DNA of 37,147 bases from Nitrospiraceae bacterium (GCA_919902505.1 CAKKRE010000050.1:1-37147), one strand, 5' to 3'; positions 23,302 to 31,782 are shown, counted from the stretch's first letter. Translations and numbers: made by a program. Notes: generated by a model from the letters alone, not told the origin.

Positions 23302-23499
23302 CTAGCCCGCGTTACTCACGAAGGCTTCTACTGCAACCGCCGACACGCCGCTCCGACAAACCTAACGGCGGGCGGGCTCGCCGCTCGATCGGTCAACATA
23401 CTGTTTCAAGTATGCTTCCCTCCCTCGCAGCTCCGCGCGCCCGTCTCGCTTGGCGTCTCAGCGGTTTCGTCGCGAACCCTCGTGAATAATGCGGGCTAG
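23302..23499. repeat. 198-bp imperfect inverted-repeat element
   Basis: The ends are inverted copies of about 40 bases: CTAGCCCGCGTTACTCACGA at the left corresponds to CTAGCCCGCATTATTCACGA in the reverse complement of the right end, and the similarity continues through CCGC[C/T]GA and ACGCC. The inner part contains CATACT...AGTATG and GC-rich blocks but no gene. It fills the space between the kinase gene and the convergent rhomboid gene, and its right end overlaps the rhomboid stop codon (TAG at 23496-23498). It may be a MITE-like or REP-like sequence. Confidence 0.7.
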
Positions 23500-24200
23500 T
23501 AGCGCCAGGACCTGGTACGTCCAGGTGTGAAGAAGCGCACTTCCGGTCGTTTGAATAGGCCGATCAGAACCATCCCCGCAATGAATCCGCCGATGTGCGC
23601 GAAGAAGGCCACCCCTCCTCCCTGCGAACCGATATTCGCGCCGCCGTTCAACAGCTGCATCACGAACCAGAACCCCAACACGATGCCGGCTGGCACATAG
23701 GTGGTGCCCACCACCGGAGCGAGCAACAACACCCGGGCGTGGGGAAACAACAGCAGGTAAGCGCCCAGTACTCCGGAAATCGCTCCGCTCGCCCCCACCA
23801 TCGGCACAGTCGATATCGGGTCGGTCAGGGCGTGGCTCAATGCCGCCAGGACGCCGCACACCACGTAGAACAGGATAAATCTGGCATGGCCCATGATGTC
23901 CTCAATGTTGTTGCCGAAGACCCAGAGGTACAACATGTTGCCGATCAGGTGCATCCAACTGCCGTGCAGAAACATGCTGGTCAGCATCGTCGCGAACGCA
24001 GGCACTGCCGCGACTTCGGGCGGGAGCGTGGCGTGGCCGAAGACGACGGAGGGGATGGCGCCATATTGATACACAAAGGCTTCGCCGGGAGCCGGGGGCA
24101 GCGAGCTTTGGTAGATGAACACGAGGCAACAGGCGGCGATGAAGGTGATGGTGACGACCGGTGTGTGTTCGGTCGGGTTATCGTCATTGAGGGGCAGCAT
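23496..24200 (-). CDS. rhomboid intramembrane serine protease
   Basis: A 234-residue polytopic membrane protein with six hydrophobic segments. The catalytic dyad is visible: Ser138 in GASGAISG and His202 in FFAHIGGF. The HLIGNMLYLWVFGNNIED block (residues 84-101) has the oxyanion-hole His and Asn and is the usual segment after the first loop. Rhomboids cut membrane-spanning substrates within the bilayer; the substrate here is unknown. The stop codon is formed by an inverted-repeat element, so the last residues (TPGRTRSWRY) may be recently altered. It follows the DHH gene by 24 bases on the same strand and is probably co-transcribed. Confidence 0.92.
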   Translation of the reverse strand: MLPLNDDNPTEHTPVVTITFIAACCLVFIYQSSLPPAPGEAFVYQYGAIPSVVFGHATLPPEVAAVPAFATMLTSMFLHGSWMHLIGNMLYLWVFGNNIEDIMGHARFILFYVVCGVLAALSHALTDPISTVPMVGASGAISGVLGAYLLLFPHARVLLLAPVVGTTYVPAGIVLGFWFVMQLLNGGANIGSQGGGVAFFAHIGGFIAGMVLIGLFKRPEVRFFTPGRTRSWRY

Positions 24201-24224
24201 GGCGATCCCTATCGGGGCGGTGCG

Positions 24225-25079
24225 TTATGGCGCCGGTCGAGGAAGTCGGGGATTGGAAGGGAGCGAGCCGTCGGCTTGCATCGGGACGGAGAACCCGGCT
24301 GCATGCGTATGGCCTCCGCCGCCGAATGATGCGGCGATCGATCCCACGTCGGTTCCCTCCTCGCGGGAGCGCATGCTGTAGTACCGTCGTCCGTTGCGGT
24401 CATGCCAGATGAGACAGAATGGGTGCGCGGCGGAGAGTCGTTCGCCGATCTGACTGGTGAGGACTGCGCTTTGAACTGCGGGCACGGTCGCCCCTTCAAA
24501 CTGCACCAGGGTCGCGTGCGAGGCCAATTTCGTGACCAGTTCGTTTTCGTACCGGAGAATCGCCTGGCCTTCCCGCTCTAACTCCTGCTGCTCAAAGCTT
24601 GTCCAGAGCTGGAAATCGAACGGATGCGAGGCCAGTGCGGCACTGATCTCCCGGCTGTGCGGAAGCGCCCAGTTCCAGAGATCCTTGTCTTGAATGTAGC
24701 GTAACAGCCAGGGGGCCGGTTCGTCATGGGCCCATTCCCACCCGAGCACGGCACCGGACTTCTTTTGATCGAAGTAGGCATAGGGCAGATCGGCCAGCGT
24801 TTGCTCGGCGGTGATGTGATGGTCCAGGACCACCAGGCTCGCTGCGTCTTTGGCGATGGCTTCGAGGGTCGGCCGGGCGTAACTGAAATCGACGATGACG
24901 ATATGATGACCGGTCAGGTTGGTCGGCGGGCCTTCGCCATGTTTCACGGGGCGATATTCTGCGTTGGGGTAGCGCCGCCAAATGGCCCAGGCGGCACCGA
25001 ACCCATCCGCACATTCCGCGTGATAGAGAATCAGTGTAGGAGGAGAAGCGGCACGACTTCGCATGACGGCGGCGCTCAT
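24225..25079 (-). CDS. DHH-family phosphoesterase
   Basis: A 284-residue protein of the DHH superfamily (DHH and DHHA1 domains). Metal-binding residues are visible: His20 and Asp25 in YHAECADGFG, Asp64 in VIVDFSY, and the Asp86-His87-His88 triad in LVVLDHH. The C-terminal DHHA1 hallmark GGGGHTHAAGF lies near residue 252. Family members hydrolyse phosphodiester bonds in short nucleic acids or signalling nucleotides (NrnA-like, RecJ-like); the N-terminal H-CADG-GA form is also seen in uncharacterised DHH proteins of this size, so the substrate is open. The last 15 residues are Pro/Arg-rich (LPSNPRLPRPAP). The ATG has AAGGTGG upstream on the minus strand. Confidence 0.85.
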   Translation of the reverse strand: MSAAVMRSRAASPPTLILYHAECADGFGAAWAIWRRYPNAEYRPVKHGEGPPTNLTGHHIVIVDFSYARPTLEAIAKDAASLVVLDHHITAEQTLADLPYAYFDQKKSGAVLGWEWAHDEPAPWLLRYIQDKDLWNWALPHSREISAALASHPFDFQLWTSFEQQELEREGQAILRYENELVTKLASHATLVQFEGATVPAVQSAVLTSQIGERLSAAHPFCLIWHDRNGRRYYSMRSREEGTDVGSIAASFGGGGHTHAAGFSVPMQADGSLPSNPRLPRPAP

Positions 25080-25137
25080 AGGTTGACCACCTTAGCATGT
25101 CCGTTCATGGAGACTAAAGAGCAATCTCTGGAGGGGA

Positions 25138-25168
25138 CGCGATGCCGGTTGGTGCGGCCGGCATCGCG
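25138..25168 (-). terminator. strong hairpin between LOG and DHH genes
   Basis: CGCGATGCCGG and CCGGCATCGCG form a perfect 11-bp stem with a 9-base loop, 12 bases after the LOG-family stop on the minus strand. There is no T-tract on either side, so it is a terminator only by position and stability; it would separate the LOG gene from the DHH-rhomboid pair. Confidence 0.5.
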
Positions 25169-25179
25169 CGGGATTCCGG

Positions 25180-26235
25180 TTATGCCGTCGAAGGAAGCTG
25201 GTTCAGGTGGTTGATCAATTGCCGGAGGCGTCCGGCATTCCGGCGGTTGAACGAGAAGGTCAATCGCGCGAGATCCTTCAGTCCCGGTTCATCGATTTCC
25301 TCTGGCAGCGACGGCCGCTGCTCGAACGTCCCCTCCGTCAGCATATCGCTGAATTGCTGCTGCACTTCTTCGACCTGCGCCTCGGTCAACGGGGTTTTCA
25401 GCCTGATGGCGAGCTGGCGACCCACAAACCGGAGCGAGTGATAGCGCCGGTAGAACGTGCGGATTTCCGTGACGGCATCTTCGACATTATCGACGATGGT
25501 GAAGAGGGAGAGGTCCTCCGCATTGATCAGACGTCGCTTGAGCAATTGGTCGGTGATGAAGGAATTCCAGTGATCCCAGTAGTCGCACCCGGGTGCCTGG
25601 AGACACACGATCGGTTTGGGATCGCTCTTGCCGGTCTGCACGAGGGTCATGATCTCAAATCCCTCGTCATGGGTGCCGAATCCGCCTGGAAACAGCGCGA
25701 TCGCGTGCGACTCTTTTTGGAACATCAGTTTGCGGGTGAAGAAGTATTTGAACGTGACGAGCTTCGGGTCATCAGCAATGACGGCGTTGGCGCCTTGCTC
25801 GAACGGCAGCATGATATTCACGCCGAAACTATGCTCGCGGCCCGCGCCTTCCTGCGAGGCCCGCATGATGCCGTCTGCGCCGCCGGTGATGGTCATATAG
25901 CCTTCTTCCACCATCCGCCGGGCGAATTGAAAGGCCAGCTGGTAGTTGGGGTCGTCCGCCGGCGTGCGGGCCGATCCGAACACGCTGATCTTTAGGCGCT
26001 GCCGGTAGCCCTGGAACACTCTGAAGGCATGCCGCAGTTCTTTCAGCGCCCGATTAACGATTTTGAGGTCCAGGACATCCAGCTGCGATTCCGAGAGCCG
26101 GATCACCCCCGCGAGAATTTCCTTCATGAGCGCGGCCTGGATGTCGTCGTCCGGACGGTCGAGCAGGGTGGTGAGTTGCGCGAGAATCTCGTCTTTGGTC
26201 GGGGTCGGCTTGGAGCGGGCGGCGGGGCTTTTCAT
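25180..26235 (-). CDS. LOG-family (TIGR00730-like) nucleotide phosphoribohydrolase
   Basis: A 351-residue cytosolic protein. The central Rossmann-like domain carries the LOG signatures: VFGSARTPADDPNY at about residue 85, ITGGADGIMRASQEGA at 116 and PGGFGTHDE at 183-191. Proteins with this pattern hydrolyse nucleoside 5'-monophosphates to base and ribose 5-phosphate (the cytokinin-activating LOG and the bacterial PpnN groups) and are often misannotated as lysine decarboxylases. It has about 80 extra N-terminal and 100 extra C-terminal residues, both helical, as in the longer PpnN-like group. Its exact substrate is not decided by the sequence. It lies 110 bases after the CBS-PilZ gene on the same strand. 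Confidence 0.85.
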   Translation of the reverse strand: MKSPAARSKPTPTKDEILAQLTTLLDRPDDDIQAALMKEILAGVIRLSESQLDVLDLKIVNRALKELRHAFRVFQGYRQRLKISVFGSARTPADDPNYQLAFQFARRMVEEGYMTITGGADGIMRASQEGAGREHSFGVNIMLPFEQGANAVIADDPKLVTFKYFFTRKLMFQKESHAIALFPGGFGTHDEGFEIMTLVQTGKSDPKPIVCLQAPGCDYWDHWNSFITDQLLKRRLINAEDLSLFTIVDNVEDAVTEIRTFYRRYHSLRFVGRQLAIRLKTPLTEAQVEEVQQQFSDMLTEGTFEQRPSLPEEIDEPGLKDLARLTFSFNRRNAGRLRQLINHLNQLPSTA

Positions 26236-26345
26236 GGATTGTCACCTAACGCACGGTAAACTCCGGACGCGTATCGTCGGAGAGAGCACTCGTGAAAATC
26301 ATAACAAGCTGATGCGGATGAAGCAAAAGATTCATGGAACGGAGC

Positions 26346-27122
26346 TTAGGAGAGGCCGGAGGCCCGTGGCAGATTTTGCAGGACCCAGGCGCGAATCTTC
26401 GACTCATCGGAGGAGGGAAGGGGCGCAAATTGGATGTCGACCCCGGGATAGGTCCCGAGCACACCCCGGTCTTCGTGGAATTCCGGCTCGTAACTGCTGT
26501 TGAGAATGGTGCCACGCACGGAGAAGCTCAGGTCTGTTCCTGGAAGCATAAACGAAAGGACGATACTCGTGCCGGGCAGCAACAGCGTGCGGCTCTCGAT
26601 GAACGCGCCGACGTGGCTCAGCTGTCGGATCGTGGCGAGGTGTTTCGCTCCCTCGCCTTCACCGTTCGTCACGCGGATGGTGGCGGGCAGGCAGGTCTCG
26701 CATCGCTTGGGCGCCAGGGCCAGGTCTCGCGCTGTCAGGATGCCGACGGGCTGGCCCTGTTTCGTGACGATCAAGAGCGAGGCGCCGGTGGAGGCCATGA
26801 CGCTGGTGGCGTCATCGAGGATTTGATCACATTCGATGGAATGCACAGGCTTCGACATGATCGTGCGGACTTCCACGTCATGAGGCTCCAGTCCCTGCGC
26901 GACGACTTTCTTCACGATATCGGCGGAGGTCATGATGCCGAACGTGGTCTCGCTATCTTTCACCAGCAGGCAGGGAATCCGCTCCCGGTCGAGGAGCAAG
27001 GCGGCTTCGCTGACAGAGACATCCCCGGGAACCTGTACCACGCCGGGTGTCATCATGTGGGCCACCATAGGGGTTGAGTAATGCGTCGGTTTGTCGCGGA
27101 GCATGGAGCCGGTTTTTGTCAT
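26346..27122 (-). CDS. CBS-domain pair fused to a PilZ domain
   Basis: A 258-residue cytosolic protein. Two CBS domains come first: about residues 17-75 (VAHMMTPGVVQVPGDVSVSEAALLL ... FGIMTSADIVKKV) and 83-138 (VRTIMSKPVHSIECDQILDDATSVM ... GILTARDLA). The C-terminal 115 residues resemble a PilZ domain (QLSHVGAFIES corresponds to the D/N-x-S-x-x-G block, then alternating beta strands). The arginine pair usually needed for cyclic-di-GMP is not clear (RCETCLPATIRV is the nearest), so ligand binding is uncertain. CBS pairs bind adenine nucleotides; a single protein could combine energy and second-messenger sensing. No output domain is visible. There is a possible second start at Met7 (27104). 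Confidence 0.8.
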   Translation of the reverse strand: MTKTGSMLRDKPTHYSTPMVAHMMTPGVVQVPGDVSVSEAALLLDRERIPCLLVKDSETTFGIMTSADIVKKVVAQGLEPHDVEVRTIMSKPVHSIECDQILDDATSVMASTGASLLIVTKQGQPVGILTARDLALAPKRCETCLPATIRVTNGEGEGAKHLATIRQLSHVGAFIESRTLLLPGTSIVLSFMLPGTDLSFSVRGTILNSSYEPEFHEDRGVLGTYPGVDIQFAPLPSSDESKIRAWVLQNLPRASGLS

Positions 27123-27283
27123 CGGTTAAGCCTGTTTCTCGCCGTGAGAGGGGCTGACGTGTCGGCCCGGCGACCACCACGTCGAAAGGAAGTATACCAG
27201 ATCGATTTGCCGGGTTAGGTTCCCCATCTTCCCTTGTCAACCAAGAGGTTAGGCGCTTAGACTGCACATGAACTATAGTCAGT

Positions 27284-28786
27284 ATGGTTGCTTCAAAATA
27301 TGCCAAACGCGATCTGATGCAAAGCGAATTCACAGAACGTGCGAATGCCGTCGCCGTACATGGATTAGGACTCTCGGTGGATGTCTATTCGCCCGACCTG
27401 TTGCACCTCGTCCATTCATTGCGGGACGCAGGCCTGCAGCCCGGGTACCTTGAGGTGTTCAAGGCGACCACGTCGGCCATGCAGTGGGTGCGGCGGCATC
27501 TGCCTAGTATGAAGCTTCCCTACCATGGCGAGGGCCTGTGGGTCACGCAGCCGGATTTTCCTCGCAGTTCCTCCGGGACGCAAGGGGTTGCGGAGGCCTG
27601 CGCGCAAATCCTCGCCCTGGGGAGTGCCTGGCTGAATCACGAATGTGCGACAAAGCAGATGGTGGGCTATTCTTTCGGGACCTACCTGCCGCCGTTGTAT
27701 ACGGAATTGTCCGCCAGGATGACAGCCGAGAACCTGGCCGTTCTCCAGGGACAGGTGGATGAGCAGGCGCGCCGCCATGAGACTGATCCCGCGCTCGTCC
27801 TCCTGGAAATGCCGCCGCTCACGTATTTTGGTTGCGGCTCTCTTGCGATTCCCGTCTTCTTCCGGGCCGTGACCGACCGGGTGGCCTGCGGCCTGGTCTT
27901 GGACATCGGGCATCTATGGACGGTGTATCGTTACACGGGGGCCTGGCTGCGTCAGACGTTGGAGGCCTTTGCCTCTGAATTCTTAGACGCCTTCCCGATG
28001 GAACGGGTGATCGAGATTCATGTCGCCGGCTTGGCCGAGTTCACGGCGCAGGGTATAGCTCAACACATGGTCGATGCGGAGGTCTTGCCCTATTGGATCG
28101 ATGCCCATGGCGCCCCCATTCCGGAAGTCCTGTTCGATCTGCTGGCTCAGGTCCTGGCACATCCCCGCCTGACCTGTATGAAAGGCGTGGCGCTGGAGGT
28201 CGATACGAAGCCGGTGGACAAGATCGTCGCAGAGTTCCGCCGCTTTTGTGACCGATTTGAAGCAATGGTCAATCGTGTGGAGCAGGTTGGCGCGGCTCAA
28301 TCGCACCGGCAATCAGGGGTGAACCAAGGCCCTGAAACGCGTCAGTCTCTGACGATGGATGAGCAGGCGTCGCTAAGCAATCAGTACCAGGCCTATGTCG
28401 AATTCGTCACAACCAGGCATTCGCTGCCGGAAAATCTTTCCTTGCTCGGTGGATCGCTCGATGACCTCAATCGGTACCGAGAGATCTATCTGCCCCACGA
28501 GGTGCTGCACTGGGGCGGTGAGTTGCACGATATGTTTCCGCGGACGTGCAGTTTGCTCGCAGCGGCTCATCTTCCGTTGGAGCGGGTCGTTCCCTTCTGG
28601 TTCAGCCGGCCGAGGCCTGAGGAGGAAGACTATGATTTCTTTCTGCTGAAGATCGACCGGTTTGTCGAATTCGTTACGCAGGACTGTCCCTCGGCGGCCG
28701 TGACCGTGAGGGAAGAGGCTGAGGAAATGCGGACGGCCTATCGCGCGGCAAACGAACCGACGGAATCGGCCGAGGTGCGCGTATGA
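27284..28786 (+). CDS. DUF692/MNIO-type multinuclear iron enzyme with extra C-terminal domain
   Basis: A 500-residue protein. Residues 25-335 form a TIM-barrel-like DUF692 domain: GLGLSVDVYSPDLLH, GYLEVFK, LPYHGEGLW, LNHECATKQM, LVLLEMPP, GLVLDIGHLW, IEIHVAG, WIDAHGAPIPEVLFDLL and ALEVDTKP, with His81, His119, Glu120, Glu175, Asp207, His210, His246, Asp273, His275 and Glu305 as plausible metal ligands. MNIO enzymes modify Cys residues in precursor peptides, but no precursor-like gene is visible here. Residues 355-490 are an added region with no family I recognise (LPHEVLHWGGELHDMFPR, DYDFFLLKIDRFVEFV). The start at ATG 27284 has no clear ribosome binding site; ATG 27317 is possible. It overlaps the dus gene by four bases. 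Confidence 0.75.
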   Translation: MVASKYAKRDLMQSEFTERANAVAVHGLGLSVDVYSPDLLHLVHSLRDAGLQPGYLEVFKATTSAMQWVRRHLPSMKLPYHGEGLWVTQPDFPRSSSGTQGVAEACAQILALGSAWLNHECATKQMVGYSFGTYLPPLYTELSARMTAENLAVLQGQVDEQARRHETDPALVLLEMPPLTYFGCGSLAIPVFFRAVTDRVACGLVLDIGHLWTVYRYTGAWLRQTLEAFASEFLDAFPMERVIEIHVAGLAEFTAQGIAQHMVDAEVLPYWIDAHGAPIPEVLFDLLAQVLAHPRLTCMKGVALEVDTKPVDKIVAEFRRFCDRFEAMVNRVEQVGAAQSHRQSGVNQGPETRQSLTMDEQASLSNQYQAYVEFVTTRHSLPENLSLLGGSLDDLNRYREIYLPHEVLHWGGELHDMFPRTCSLLAAAHLPLERVVPFWFSRPRPEEEDYDFFLLKIDRFVEFVTQDCPSAAVTVREEAEEMRTAYRAANEPTESAEVRV

Positions 28787-29967
28787 GCTTCTGGTCGACG
28801 CTGCCGCAGCCTATTCTCGGATTGGCGCCGATGGATGGAGTGACCGATGCCGCCTTCCGGCGTGTGGTGGCCTCGCAAGGGCGACCGGACATCACCTTCA
28901 CCGAGTTCACCAACGTCAATGAGATTTGTCGTGGACCGGACCATCTGCTGGAGTCGTTGATTTACAGCGAGGCGGAACGGCCGATTGTTGCGCAGCTGTA
29001 TGGGAAGGATCCGGATCAGTTTTATCGCGCCGCACAGGTGGTCTGCGAACTGGGGTTCGACGGGCTCGATATCAATATGGGCTGCCCTTCGAAGAGTGTC
29101 GCGGCATCAGGATCCGGCGCAGCGTTGATCAAGACGCCCGATCTGGCCCACGCCATCGTGCGGGCCGCCCGTCAGGGTTTGGAAGATTGGGCCGCCGGTC
29201 AGTCCATCCACAACCAGGGGTTTAAACCCTCGCGCATCGAATTTATTCATACGCTGAACCATCGCCGTTCCGGTGTGCCGGTCGTGCCGCGTCGGCTCCT
29301 ACCGCTGTCCATCAAAACGCGACTGGGGTTTGATTGTGTGGTGGTCGAGCGTTGGGTCGAACATTTGCTGGAGGCCCGTCCCGCGGCCATCACCCTGCAT
29401 GGCCGGACGCTGCAGCAGATGTACCGGGGAGCGGCTGACTGGTCGGCCATTGCCGAAGCCGCCAGGCTGGCCCGTGGTACTGGTACGCTGATGCTGGGAA
29501 ACGGCGACCTCAATACCTTAGTCGATGCGATTCGACGCGCGGGCGAGAGCAAGGTGCAGGGCGTGTTGGTTGGGCGAGGCACATTGGGATCGCCATGGTT
29601 CTTTCGAGAGAAGGAACAGGCGCGGCGGGCGTTCAGCGAGCGGGATGACTTGTCCACATTGCCTGCCACGGCTTGGGAGCCGCCGGTCTCAGTGAGCCAT
29701 CGCATGCAGGTCATGCTCGACCACGCCAGGCAGTATGAAGCCATTGCCGGACTGGAACGGTTCCGGTCCATCCGGAAGCATCTGGGTTGGTACTGCAAAG
29801 GATTTCCCCATGCTGCGGCGATGCGGGGCAAGATGTTCGGAGCGTCCAACGTGCAGGATGTCGAACGTATCGTGGCCGAGTTTTGCCAGGATCTCATGCG
29901 GACAGAGCGAGACGCGTCTACTCCCACTCCGCTTGCGGCACAGACCTCTTCCGTCTCCGCCGCGTAA
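28783..29967 (+). CDS. tRNA-dihydrouridine synthase
   Basis: A 394-residue FMN-dependent Dus-family enzyme that reduces uridines in tRNA. Family blocks: LGLAPMDGVTDAAFRRVV at the start (FMN-binding), DGLDINMGCPSKSVAASGSGAALI with the catalytic Cys, LSIKTRLGFD, ITLHGRTLQQMYRGAADW and VLVGRGTLGSPWFF. An insert of about 40 residues between the GCPSK block and the LSIKTR block (QSIHNQGFKPSRIEFIHTLNHRRSG) is longer than in DusA/B/C, so I give no subtype. The C-terminus is the usual helical tRNA-binding domain. ATGA overlap with the MNIO-type gene indicates coupled translation; Maf follows after three bases. Confidence 0.9.
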   Translation: MSFWSTLPQPILGLAPMDGVTDAAFRRVVASQGRPDITFTEFTNVNEICRGPDHLLESLIYSEAERPIVAQLYGKDPDQFYRAAQVVCELGFDGLDINMGCPSKSVAASGSGAALIKTPDLAHAIVRAARQGLEDWAAGQSIHNQGFKPSRIEFIHTLNHRRSGVPVVPRRLLPLSIKTRLGFDCVVVERWVEHLLEARPAAITLHGRTLQQMYRGAADWSAIAEAARLARGTGTLMLGNGDLNTLVDAIRRAGESKVQGVLVGRGTLGSPWFFREKEQARRAFSERDDLSTLPATAWEPPVSVSHRMQVMLDHARQYEAIAGLERFRSIRKHLGWYCKGFPHAAAMRGKMFGASNVQDVERIVAEFCQDLMRTERDASTPTPLAAQTSSVSAA

Positions 29968-29970
29968 TCC

Positions 29971-30603
29971 ATGCGATTGATTCTCGCCTCCACCTCACCG
30001 AGACGGCATGAATTGTTGACCCTCCTGGGGTTGGACTTCGACGTCGTGGCCCCGCCGTTTGTCGAGCAGGTGGTGCCGGATAGGTCCGCCGAGCAGCAGG
30101 CGGTAGAATTTGCGGCAGGCAAGGCCAAATCCTGTATCGAGCAGTGCCCCGAGGCGCTCATCCTCGGCAGCGACACCTTGATCAGTCTTGGCGAGGAGGT
30201 GCTGGGAAAGCCGGCCGGTCTGGCCGATGCCGAATTCATGCTTAGGCGTATGGCGGGGAAGACGCACAAGATTTTCACTGCCGTCGCGCTGGTGGGCTCC
30301 GGTCCTGAGCCCTGTGAGGTTCAGGTCGCCAGGGTATCGGTCACGATGAAACCCTTGAATGAAGAGGCCTTGTCCGCCTACCTGCGGACGGGGGACAGTC
30401 TGGGGAAGGCCGGCGCCTATTCCATTCAGGGTGGTGGTGCCGCACTGATTGAGCGGATCGAGGGTGATTATACGGCGGTCGTGGGTTTACCTCTTCGCAC
30501 CGTCGACGACATGTTGAGTCGACGTGGAATGCCCTGTCCGGTCGATGTCGATCAACTGTATACCCACAAGCCCTACCCCAACTGGGCTCGATTTAACTCA
30601 TAG
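29971..30603 (+). CDS. maf: Maf-family nucleotide pyrophosphatase
   Basis: A 210-residue Maf/HAM1-like protein. It begins LILASTSPRRHELLTLLGLDFDVV, with the S-SPRR-LL nucleotide-binding block, and has the catalytic block ILGSDTLISLGEEVLGKP, EFMLRRMAGKTHKIFTAVAL and LGKAGAYSIQGGGAALIERIEGDYTAVVGLPL. Maf enzymes hydrolyse dTTP, UTP or modified nucleoside triphosphates to monophosphates and so keep non-canonical bases out of nucleic acids. The subfamily (YhdE or YceF type) is not assigned; the DTLI/Q-G block is closer to the dTTP/UTP group. It sits three bases after dus and ends the short operon. Confidence 0.93.
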   Translation: MRLILASTSPRRHELLTLLGLDFDVVAPPFVEQVVPDRSAEQQAVEFAAGKAKSCIEQCPEALILGSDTLISLGEEVLGKPAGLADAEFMLRRMAGKTHKIFTAVALVGSGPEPCEVQVARVSVTMKPLNEEALSAYLRTGDSLGKAGAYSIQGGGAALIERIEGDYTAVVGLPLRTVDDMLSRRGMPCPVDVDQLYTHKPYPNWARFNS

Positions 30604-30692
30604 CGTGCTTCCTGCTCAGCTGTGAGATTGAAAAGATCTTCCCAATCCTTTTACAATGCGCCCTTGTTCAGTGATGCGTCAGGGAGGTACTC

Positions 30693-31367
30693 ATGCGCGC
30701 GAATCATGGCAGTGCAGGTCGGCGTCGGCGGTCCCACGGGGTAATCGGGCTGGTAGTCGGAGCCATGGTGTGGGCAGTCGGCGGTCCGGCGTGGGCGATC
30801 GACATCAAGTTGTCCCCCGAAGAGGCGAAGAAGGCCCTGGAGGCCGGGCGGGCGCCGATGGAAAAGGCGAATTCACCGGAAGATGTGAAAAAGGTCTTGC
30901 AGCAGGCCTCGCTGGTCACGCGGGTGGGTGCAGATCCCGAAAAAGATCAATGCGGCGCGAGCGCCATCCTGCGTACCAAGCGGTATCGATTGGAGGCCTT
31001 CGGCAGGCAGGAAGCGGCGGAATCGAAGAAACAGAAGAAAAACGTGCGCATGCCCGAGGAATTCATCCAGAAGGTCGTGGACATGCCGAATATGGAAATC
31101 GAAGTGCAGCTCTGCGGCGACGACGAGTACTTCGCGGAGAAGGCGGACATCGTGTTCCAGCAAAAGGGAAAGAATATCCGTCCGGTGGACATCAGCCCGG
31201 CTGACCGGGGCAGAAAAAACGATGGTGCCGGCCCGGGCTACCGGTCGCGTTTTACCGCCCGATTCGGATACGAGTCGTTTGATCCCAATGCCAAGACGAC
31301 GGTCATCGTGACGTTGCAGGATGGCCAGCAAATGCAGTTCGATGCCGATTTCGCGAAGGTAAAATAG
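30693..31367 (+). CDS. hypothetical exported protein, 224 aa
   Basis: The N-terminus is basic (RRRRSH) followed by a hydrophobic run (VIGLVVGAMVWAVGGPAWA) and a likely cleavage after AWA, so the protein is exported. The mature part of about 185 residues is highly charged: a helical Lys/Glu-rich segment (SPEEAKKALEAGRAPMEKANSPEDVKKVLQQ), a Lys-rich linker (ESKKQKKNVRMPEEF) and a beta-rich C-terminus (FTARFGYESF, TTVIVTLQDGQQMQFDADF). Two cysteines (in KDQCGAS and VQLCGDD) could form a disulfide. I do not recognise a family. GGGAGG (about 30682) is a good ribosome binding site, and a hairpin terminator follows 12 bases after the stop. Confidence 0.75.
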   Translation: MRANHGSAGRRRRSHGVIGLVVGAMVWAVGGPAWAIDIKLSPEEAKKALEAGRAPMEKANSPEDVKKVLQQASLVTRVGADPEKDQCGASAILRTKRYRLEAFGRQEAAESKKQKKNVRMPEEFIQKVVDMPNMEIEVQLCGDDEYFAEKADIVFQQKGKNIRPVDISPADRGRKNDGAGPGYRSRFTARFGYESFDPNAKTTVIVTLQDGQQMQFDADFAKVK

Positions 31368-31379
31368 GTTTCCCGCTCC

Positions 31380-31402
31380 GGTGCGGGCCTCGCGCCCGCA
31401 CC
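31380..31402 (+). terminator. intrinsic terminator-like hairpin
   Basis: GGTGCGGGC (31380-31388) and GCCCGCACC (31394-31402) form a perfect 9-bp GC-rich stem with a CTCGC loop, followed by TCCTTCCT. It lies just after the stop of the exported hypothetical protein. Confidence 0.7.
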
Positions 31403-31782
31403 TCCTTCCTCCACGCGCCATCTCATGCCGTCACTCTCGATGTCTTGCTGCACGGGAGTGCCGGCATGATGAATTTCAAGAAGCGTCCCCACTGATATCA
31501 AAGGCTTGGCACATCTGGCTTTCAGGCGCGGTAATCCCAGGCACCGCATCGCGTGGTTGGAGCCCGCCCGGCGTGGATCTCCCACATCACTGATTGCTCA
31601 TCCCGCGGCTCGCCGACATGGAGTCTGCTACGACGGAAGCATTGGGCGTTCTCATGGCTAGGGCCATATGTCCGTATTGGCAAGACAGGAACATTCTTGT
31701 ATACGTTCACGGTCTCCATACGTAGTCATTCGAGCGAGCCGGTTCGTGCCGCGCCAATGGGCCGCCACCGGAGGAGGGGTCG
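31403..31782. other. 380-base intergenic stretch before the RHS-repeat gene
   Basis: I see no gene I can support. Short frames on both strands lack ribosome binding sites and recognised motifs. The last part contains GGAGGAGGGG (31770-31779), the ribosome binding site of the next gene. No clear promoter was found. Confidence 0.5.

Noticed and set aside
31522-31719. 65-codon minus-strand frame in the gap before the RHS gene
   Set aside because: No ribosome binding site before its ATG and no family I recognise; it could be debris of a mobile sequence, but the evidence is too thin.
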